A stretch of DNA of 64,000 bases from Streptomyces sp. HM190 (GTDB taxonomy: Bacteria; Actinomycetota; Actinomycetes; Streptomycetales; Streptomycetaceae), in contig NZ_CP047318.1 of NCBI RefSeq assembly GCF_009857135.1, positions 6,634,001 through 6,698,000 on the forward strand, written 5' to 3'. The number at the start of each line of letters is the position of its first letter. Within the stretch, counting starts at the first letter, position 1. The notes beneath the pieces were generated by a model that was not told the DNA's origin, ran no database searches, and worked only from the letters and a program-made list of their open reading frames with translations. Shown piece by piece: positions 58,876 through 64,000 of this stretch. A program made the translations under genes and the position numbers.

Positions 58876-59888
58876 CCGTGCCCGCGAGGATCCTGGTCAC
58901 CGGTGCCACGGGGGCCGTCGGCAGCGCCGTCATGCGCGCGCTGCGGGCGGCCGGCCACACCCCGCACGGTGTCAGCCGCCGCGGCGGTGAGGGGGAGCAC
59001 CACTCCGCCTGGCACATCGGCGCGCAGGAGCCGCCGCGGGAGCTGCGCGGCCCCTGGGACACCGTCGTCCACTGCGCCGCCGACACCCGCTGGAACCTCC
59101 CCGACGAGGACGCCGAGGACGCCAACGTCGTGCCGTTGTACGCGGTGCTCTCCCTGGCCGGCCCCGAGACCCACTTCGTCCACCTGTCCTCGTCCTTCGT
59201 CACGGGCCTCGAGGGCGACATCACCTCACCCTCGCGCGACGCCTACCGCAACTCCTACGAGTGGTCCAAGGCGCATGCCGAGCGGATCGTCCACGCCGAG
59301 CGGGACGGCGCCGACATCGTGCGCTTCCCGATCGTCATGGGGTCCCGGGCGGACGGCGCGCTCGACCGCTACAGCGGCTTCTTCTGGCTGCCCGCCGCGA
59401 TGTGCAACGGCGCCGTGCCCGCGCTCGTCGCGGAGGAGAAGGGGCTGCTGGACATGGTCAGCACCGACGACGTCGCCGAGCACGTGATGCGGCTGCTCGA
59501 CTCCGGTCCACCGCGGGGGCACCGGCTGTCGGTGCTCGGCCGGGGCGACGGCGCCCAGCGGGTCGGCGACGCCTTCGACACCGTTCTCCAGGCCCTGAAC
59601 GACTGGCGCGCCGAGCACGACGTGACCCCGCTGGACCGGCTGCCGTACGTGACGCCCCAGCAGTGGAACCGCTTCTACCTGCCGTTCGCCGAGGAGTACC
59701 TGGACCGGGCGCAGTTGCTGAAGGTGACCGCGTTCCGCGCCTACCAGGGCTACCTGTCGGTGACCGACCCCTTCGACGTCACCGTCCGGGTCCCGGACAC
59801 ACGGGACGTGCTGTACCGGTCGATCCGGCGCTGGGCCGACACCCACGAGGCCTCCGCCCGCCGGACACCGCGCCCCTGGCGCGCCTGA
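58872..59888 (+). CDS. extended SDR (NAD-dependent epimerase/dehydratase-like)
   Basis: A 338-aa Rossmann protein: VTGATGAVGSAVMRAL (near residues 8-23), catalytic Thr/Ser in HLSSSFVTG and Tyr-Glu-Trp-Ser-Lys (near 136-140). The C-terminal half (LDYSGFF-like, PYVTPQQWNRFYLPFAEEYLDR) differs from sugar epimerases and resembles the NAD-binding fatty-acyl/thioester-reductase group. It may reduce or epimerise an activated intermediate. GTG overlaps the SRPBCC stop. Confidence 0.8.
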   Translation: MTVPARILVTGATGAVGSAVMRALRAAGHTPHGVSRRGGEGEHHSAWHIGAQEPPRELRGPWDTVVHCAADTRWNLPDEDAEDANVVPLYAVLSLAGPETHFVHLSSSFVTGLEGDITSPSRDAYRNSYEWSKAHAERIVHAERDGADIVRFPIVMGSRADGALDRYSGFFWLPAAMCNGAVPALVAEEKGLLDMVSTDDVAEHVMRLLDSGPPRGHRLSVLGRGDGAQRVGDAFDTVLQALNDWRAEHDVTPLDRLPYVTPQQWNRFYLPFAEEYLDRAQLLKVTAFRAYQGYLSVTDPFDVTVRVPDTRDVLYRSIRRWADTHEASARRTPRPWRA

Positions 59889-59946
59889 CCGTCCCCGTTC
59901 CCGCACCTCCTCCCACCTCCGCCTCATCACCCGAGAAGAGATGGCC

Positions 59947-61137
59947 ATGCTGTCGATCGAACGAGACTCCCGCACCGTCGAGGACCTCCCCTACGAGCTC
60001 GTCGAGCGCAAGGGCGTCGGCCACCCCGACACCATGTGCGACGCCATGGCGGAGCGCATGTCCCGCTACTACTCCCAACACTGCCTCAAGGAGTTCGGCG
60101 GCGTCGCCCACCACTGGTTCGACAAGGTCACGCTGTACGGCGGCGGCGCCGACGTCGACTTCGGGCGGGGCGAGATCACCGCCCCGTACCGCGTCAAGGT
60201 GTTCGGCAAGGGCGCCTACCGCGTCGGCTCCACCGAGATCCCGGTGCACGACATCATGTTCCGCGCCGCCGCCGACGTCCTCTCCGAGGTCACCACCGGT
60301 TTCGATGCCGAGCGTCACCTGGTGGTCGAGCTCGGCATCGTCGACCACCAGGGCTCGGGCCGCGGCGTCTCCCGCTACCAGCCGGCCTCCGCGGCCGACC
60401 TGGTGCCCCTGCGGGCCCCCGGTCTCGTCTCCAACGACACCAACCTGCTGCACGGCTACGCGCCGCTGTCGCGTCTGGAGACGGTGGTGCTCGGCCTGGA
60501 GAACCTCGTCAACGGTGCCGACTTCAAGAAGCGCCACGCCGACACCGGCTGGGACGTCAAGGTCTTCGGCAGCCGCCGCCGGGACACGTTCAGCCTCGTC
60601 GTCAACATGCCGTTCCTCGCGGCCGACATCGAGACGATGGACCAGTACTGGACCCGCAAGTCCGTCATCCAGCAGGAGCTGGAGGCGTACGTGGCCTCGC
60701 TCGGCATCCACGACGTGCGGATGCTGATGAACGCCACCGACCGCAACGGCCGCCCGTACCTCACCGCGATCGGCTCCGTCGCCGACACCGGCGACGTCGG
60801 TGTCGTCGGCCGCGGCAACCGCGTCAACGGCCTCATCACCCCGATGCGCCCGATGAGCATCGAGGCGCCCGCCGGCAAGAACCCGCTCGACCACACCGGG
60901 AAGATCTACAACGTGATGGCCATGCGCCTGGCCCGCGAGGTCCACGAGCGGTTCGGCGGCCCCTCCCAGGTGCACATCTTCACCTCCAAGGAAGCCCCGC
61001 TGGAGGCCCCGGACGAGGTCGTCGTCACCTCCCCCGACGCGGACGAGACCACGCTGAGGGAACTGGTGGAGAAGACGGTCGCGAGCTCCGGCGACCTGAC
61101 GGCGGAACTGATCGAGACGGGCATCACCCTGTGGTGA
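59947..61137 (+). CDS. archaeal-type S-adenosylmethionine synthetase
   Basis: A 396-aa methionine adenosyltransferase of the archaeal class, not the bacterial MetK that every Streptomyces has. Landmarks: ERKGVGHPDTMCDAMAE near the N-terminus, LYGGGADVDFG, IVDHQGSGRGVSRYQP, NATDRNGRPYLT and GRGNRVNGLITPMRPMSIEAPAGKNP. It makes SAM from methionine and ATP. ATG 59947 is 7 bases after GAGAAGAG; an ATG at 59941 sits too close to that site. A dedicated SAM supply suits the methyltransferase of the cluster, or an unusual use of SAM. The stop overlaps the next GTG. Confidence 0.88.
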   Translation: MLSIERDSRTVEDLPYELVERKGVGHPDTMCDAMAERMSRYYSQHCLKEFGGVAHHWFDKVTLYGGGADVDFGRGEITAPYRVKVFGKGAYRVGSTEIPVHDIMFRAAADVLSEVTTGFDAERHLVVELGIVDHQGSGRGVSRYQPASAADLVPLRAPGLVSNDTNLLHGYAPLSRLETVVLGLENLVNGADFKKRHADTGWDVKVFGSRRRDTFSLVVNMPFLAADIETMDQYWTRKSVIQQELEAYVASLGIHDVRMLMNATDRNGRPYLTAIGSVADTGDVGVVGRGNRVNGLITPMRPMSIEAPAGKNPLDHTGKIYNVMAMRLAREVHERFGGPSQVHIFTSKEAPLEAPDEVVVTSPDADETTLRELVEKTVASSGDLTAELIETGITLW

Positions 61138-62135
61138 CACCCGAGCAGGTACGCGCCCTGTCGGCCACGGCGCTGGACACCCGGCGCCGCGCCGACAGCG
61201 GCCGTCCGCAGGCGCCGGCGCCCGAGGGCGGCAGCCACGTCGCCGTCGTGGTCAAGCCCGAGGTCATGACCGCCCCGCACGCCGCCGCCATGGCGGCGGC
61301 GACGGTGGAGGCACTCGACCGTCAGGGAGTGTCCGTCCTGCGCTGCGCGGTGGTCCCGGCCGCGGACTTCGCCGCCCGCGGCGATCTGCTGCTGCACTAT
61401 CCCCGCCTGCACCGGGTGGCCGTCGACGGCGTCGCCGCCCTGACCTTCGGCGCCCGTCGCGAACTCGACGCCCTGCGGGAGGGAACGGGCGTCCACGACG
61501 TCCTGTCGGCCTACGTGGCGATCGCTCACGGCGGCCTGTCGCCGCGCGCGCTGGAGGACCGCTGCCGGGCGGCAGGCATCAACAAGCTCGGCTCCGGCTC
61601 GTACGCCTCCGTCACCGAGGTGGGCGGCCGGCCGACGGTGGTCCTCAACGGCTTCCTGCCGGCCCTGGACCAGGGCTACCGCACCCCGAACGCCCTGGTC
61701 GGCCTGCTGGAGTGCCACAGCGCGCGACCCGTGGCGGAGCTGCGTGACGAGGTGCTCGGCGCGCTGCACCCGTTCCACGCCGCCCCCGGATCGCTGCGGG
61801 GCGCCCTCGGGGCCCTCGCCCGCGAGCACGGCACCGAGCTCTCGGAGGGGCGCAACGCCGTGCACCTGTCCGCGGGACACCTGGAGGGCATGTTCCAGAA
61901 CTGGCGGTACTTCACCGCCGGGGACGGCGACGGCCTGGACGGCACCTCCTTCGGCCGGGCCCTGCTCCGGGCGGGCGTGGACCTGGACGCGGTGGCCGCG
62001 CTCGCCACCGACCCGGACGTCACCGACGGCACCGGGCGGACGCTGTCCCCCCACGGAGCCACCGAGAACCTGGACCGCGACGAGGCCGTCCGCCTCGTCG
62101 GACGATGGACCACCACGAAGGAGTTGGCAGGATGA
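61134..62135 (+). CDS. nucleoside-diphosphate-kinase-like protein with a large insertion
   Basis: A 333-aa protein with the NDK fold signature at both ends of the domain. HVAVVVKPEVMTAPH (Lys41) matches the N-terminal KPD of NDKs, and HAAPGSLRGALG then EGRNAVHLSAG, with His244, matches PGTIRGDF and the active-site RNxxHGSD. Between them is about 130 residues not present in NDK (usually ~140 aa in total). A ~80-aa tail follows. A phospho-His shuttle to NDP substrates is likely, but the insertion suggests a new acceptor. GTG overlaps the SAM synthetase stop and ATGA joins the next gene. Confidence 0.7.
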   Translation: MTPEQVRALSATALDTRRRADSGRPQAPAPEGGSHVAVVVKPEVMTAPHAAAMAAATVEALDRQGVSVLRCAVVPAADFAARGDLLLHYPRLHRVAVDGVAALTFGARRELDALREGTGVHDVLSAYVAIAHGGLSPRALEDRCRAAGINKLGSGSYASVTEVGGRPTVVLNGFLPALDQGYRTPNALVGLLECHSARPVAELRDEVLGALHPFHAAPGSLRGALGALAREHGTELSEGRNAVHLSAGHLEGMFQNWRYFTAGDGDGLDGTSFGRALLRAGVDLDAVAALATDPDVTDGTGRTLSPHGATENLDRDEAVRLVGRWTTTKELAG

Positions 62136-62920
62136 GGGGCCGGGAACGAGGACTCGCCGGACGCACCGCGATGGTGACCGGCGGCGCGCAGGGCATCGGA
62201 GCGGCGGTCGTCGAGCGCCTGTGCTCCGAGGGCTGCCGGGTCCTGGTCTACGACAGGAGCGCGGAGCACGGCCGGGCCGCGGTCGAGAAGTGGACGGCCG
62301 AGGGGTACGAGGTCCACCTCGCGGTGGGCGACGTCATGGACACCGCGGCCGTCCGGGCGGCCTTGGCGGACCTCCCGGACGGCTGGGACCGGCCGACACT
62401 GCTGGTCAACCTGGCTGCCGGGTTCGTCTTCAAGGGGCTGGAGGCGACCGCGGAGGACTGGCACGCCGCGCTCGACCCGACCATCGTCGGACTCTCGCTC
62501 GTCACCCGTGAGTTCGTGGCGGGCCTCCCGGAGCGCGACGCGGACGCGGCCGTCGTCAACATGGCCTCGATCTCGGCGCACATCTCACAGAGCGGCTATC
62601 TGACGTACAACACGGGGAAGTCCGCCGTACTCGGCTTCACCCGGTGCACGGCCGAGGAACTGGCCCCGCGCGGCATCCGCGTGAACTCGGTCAGCCCGGG
62701 CACCGTCTGGAACGCCAACAACGAGCGCTTCCACCGCGAGGCCCTGGGCCTGGACCGGGCCACGGCCGAGGCGGCGCCCGAACACGGCGGGAAGTTCCTG
62801 CTGAAGCGGTTCGCCGATCCCGAGGAGATCGCGGCGCCGATCGCGTTCCTGCTCTCCGGTGAGGCGAGCTTCATCACCGGCACCGACCTGCCCGTCGACG
62901 GCGGATACCTGGCGGTGTGA
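62132..62920 (+). CDS. short-chain dehydrogenase/reductase
   Basis: A 262-aa classical SDR: TGGAQGIGAAVVERL (near 18-32), MASISAHISQ with the catalytic Ser, and YNTGK (near 162-166). It ends ITGTDLPVDGGYL. It is paralogous to the SDR at 43.4 kb: SISAHI, GFTRCTAEEL, RVNSVSPGTVW and FADPEEIA-like blocks are shared, so a duplication supplied the two outer units of the cluster. ATGA overlap with the NDK-like gene, AAGGAG upstream. Confidence 0.88.
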   Translation: MRGRERGLAGRTAMVTGGAQGIGAAVVERLCSEGCRVLVYDRSAEHGRAAVEKWTAEGYEVHLAVGDVMDTAAVRAALADLPDGWDRPTLLVNLAAGFVFKGLEATAEDWHAALDPTIVGLSLVTREFVAGLPERDADAAVVNMASISAHISQSGYLTYNTGKSAVLGFTRCTAEELAPRGIRVNSVSPGTVWNANNERFHREALGLDRATAEAAPEHGGKFLLKRFADPEEIAAPIAFLLSGEASFITGTDLPVDGGYLAV

Positions 62921-62924
62921 GCCG

Positions 62925-63740
62925 GTGATCGACCTCCACACGCACCACGAGCGGTGCGGGCACGCCACCGGTTCGCTGCGCGACTACGTCACGGCGGCAC
63001 TCGACATGGGCGTCAAGGTGCTCGGCCTGTCCGACCACACACCCATGTTCGCGGAGGAGGCCGACCACGCGCTGCCCCCGGTGGCGATGCCCAAGTCGGA
63101 GTTCCCCTCGTACATCGCCGAGGCACTGGCGCTGAAGGAGGAGTTCGCCCGCAGCATCGAGATCCTCGTCTCCACCGAGGCGGACTTCTTCCAAGGCCGG
63201 ATGGACGCCTACTCCAGGGAGTTGGCCGGGTACCCGCTGGACTACGTCATCGGCTCCGTCCACATGTTCGAGGGCCGGGACATCTTCGACACCACCCGCT
63301 GGGAGACCGTCGAGGACAGCGAGGAGGAACTGGCCGCAGTCAAGGGACGGTACTTCCGCGCGGTGGCGGAGTGCGCGCGCTCGGGGCTCTTCCAGGTCAT
63401 GGGGCACGTGGACGCCCTCAAGGGCAACCACCCGGAACTGGGGACCGTCCCCGCGCCGGCCGCGGCTGACGAGATGCTCCGGGCGATCCGCGACGCCGGT
63501 GCCGTGATGGAGGTCAACACCTCCGGCGGCACCAAGATGCACGGCGGCTGGTACCCGGAGCACGACCTCCTGGAGCGCGCCCACCACTTCGGTGTGCCCC
63601 TCACCTTCGCCTCCGACGCGCACGTCCCCGAGCGCGTCTGCGACCAGTACCCGGACGTGGTGCGCGTGCTGCACGACATCGGCTTTCGCACCTGGACGGT
63701 GTTCCGCCGGGGCGTGCCCCGCACGGTCCCCCTGGCCTGA
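62925..63740 (+). CDS. PHP-family phosphatase (histidinol-phosphatase-like)
   Basis: A 271-aa PHP metallohydrolase. Metal ligands: HTHHERCGHATGS (near residues 5-17), GLSDHTPMF, STEADFF, IGSVHMFEGRDI, MGHVDALKGN and FASDAHVPERV. It belongs to the HisJ type of histidinol-phosphate phosphatases. It may dephosphorylate an inositol-phosphate or amino-alcohol-phosphate intermediate of the cluster. GTG 62925 starts 5 bases after the SDR stop. It is the last gene before the border hairpin. Confidence 0.88.
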   Translation: MIDLHTHHERCGHATGSLRDYVTAALDMGVKVLGLSDHTPMFAEEADHALPPVAMPKSEFPSYIAEALALKEEFARSIEILVSTEADFFQGRMDAYSRELAGYPLDYVIGSVHMFEGRDIFDTTRWETVEDSEEELAAVKGRYFRAVAECARSGLFQVMGHVDALKGNHPELGTVPAPAAADEMLRAIRDAGAVMEVNTSGGTKMHGGWYPEHDLLERAHHFGVPLTFASDAHVPERVCDQYPDVVRVLHDIGFRTWTVFRRGVPRTVPLA

Positions 63741-63777
63741 AGCCGGTCGGCGGAGAAGTCCCGCAGACGCCGCCCCG

Positions 63778-63813
63778 CCCCTCCTGACTTGTGTTCTCAC
63801 AGCTCAGAAGGGG
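63778..63813. terminator. hairpin at the right border of the cluster
   Basis: CCCCTCCTGA (63778-63787) pairs with TCAGAAGGGG (63804-63813) with one mismatch and a 16-base loop, between the convergent PHP gene and murA. Bidirectional terminator. Confidence 0.6.
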
Positions 63814-63839
63814 TGTGGCGACGTCCTCTCCGAGGACCT

Positions 63840-64000
63840 TCAGATGTCCCGGAAGGTCTCGATCTGCGCCCCCACCGTGTTGAGGCGCTCCGCGAGCTCC
63901 TCGTACCCGCGGTTGATGACGTAGACGTTGCGGAGGACGGACGTGCCCTCGGCGGCCATCATCGCGAGGAGGACGACCACGGCGGGGCGCAGGGCCGGCG
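63840..64000 (-). CDS. murA: UDP-N-acetylglucosamine 1-carboxyvinyltransferase C-terminus (partial)
   Basis: The frame enters from the right edge and ends at 63840. The last residues SVLRNVYVINRGYEELAERL and a NTVGAQIETFRDI end are the conserved C-terminus of MurA, which transfers enolpyruvate to UDP-GlcNAc in peptidoglycan synthesis. Most of the gene is outside the window. It is a housekeeping gene and marks the right edge of the biosynthetic cluster. Confidence 0.88.
   Translation of the reverse strand, partial: PALRPAVVVLLAMMAAEGTSVLRNVYVINRGYEELAERLNTVGAQIETFRDI

Overview
This window reads as chromosome of a Streptomyces (or close relative). GC is very high with strong G/C third positions. 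Start codons are often GTG or TTG, and genes overlap by ATGA or GTGA. Lineage-typical families appear (SepF paralogue, DUF5999, DUF6299, DUF6153, class F sortases, ECF sigma factor), and TTA codons are rare enough to stand out. The order SepF-like, arcA, argF, then murA at the right edge looks like a conserved core-genome neighbourhood. That comparison is from memory, not from a search.

Region by region. 1-1.8 kb (minus): ECF sigma factor, a truncated downstream gene, a class F sortase and its likely secreted substrate. 2.2-6.4 kb: one 1398-aa fusion of assimilatory nitrate reductase with a CysJ-like flavoprotein. 6.8-12.5 kb: SepF paralogue, AAA ATPase overlapping a MazG-like pyrophosphohydrolase, a probable DUF6099 gene, a 55-aa acidic protein, an F420-type oxidoreductase and a methyltransferase. 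12.8-17 kb: the Hen1-Pnkp RNA-repair operon. 17.3-19.1 kb: a fusion of a squalene/phytoene-synthase-like domain with a cis-prenyltransferase. 19.2-24.3 kb: SPFH protein plus NAD-kinase-like protein, arginine deiminase and ornithine carbamoyltransferase, and an anti-sigma-type ATPase. 24.6-32.2 kb: an aromatic acyl-CoA catabolic island (CoA ligase, monooxygenase/OYE fusion, enoyl-CoA hydratase, acyl-CoA dehydrogenase, RidA, PaaX). The RidA suggests an amino-aromatic such as 2-aminobenzoate as substrate. 32.2-36 kb: DUF5999, DUF6299, Tat-exported carbonic anhydrase, a second class F sortase and a surface protein with four 39-aa repeats. 36.1-40.9 kb: a metal/copper-type region (DUF4396, DUF5134, BlaI-M56 pair, DUF6153, DUF305, CopZ) with a perfect CsoR-like operator.

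41.4-63.7 kb is a compact biosynthetic gene cluster that I cannot assign to a described class. It opens with a promoter, a structured leader and a 34-aa small ORF. Four transcription units follow: (i) HPr-kinase-like protein, NUDIX hydrolase, SDR; (ii) myo-inositol-1-phosphate synthase, APH-type phosphotransferase, second HPr-kinase-like protein, adenylate-kinase-like protein, DegT aminotransferase; (iii) nucleotidyltransferase, unknown partner, DrrAB-like ABC exporter, HAD; (iv) acyl-CoA dehydrogenase, SRPBCC, epimerase-like SDR, archaeal-type SAM synthetase, a nucleoside-diphosphate-kinase-like protein, SDR, PHP phosphatase. An IclR regulator sits between units, with a methyltransferase and a class III aminotransferase on the minus strand. 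No PKS, NRPS, lasso, lanthipeptide or terpene core enzyme is present. The gene set suggests an aminocyclitol, sugar-phosphate or nucleotide-activated product, possibly joined to or built on the small peptide. Two TTA codons near the front suggest bldA control. The cluster ends next to housekeeping murA, which runs off the window.
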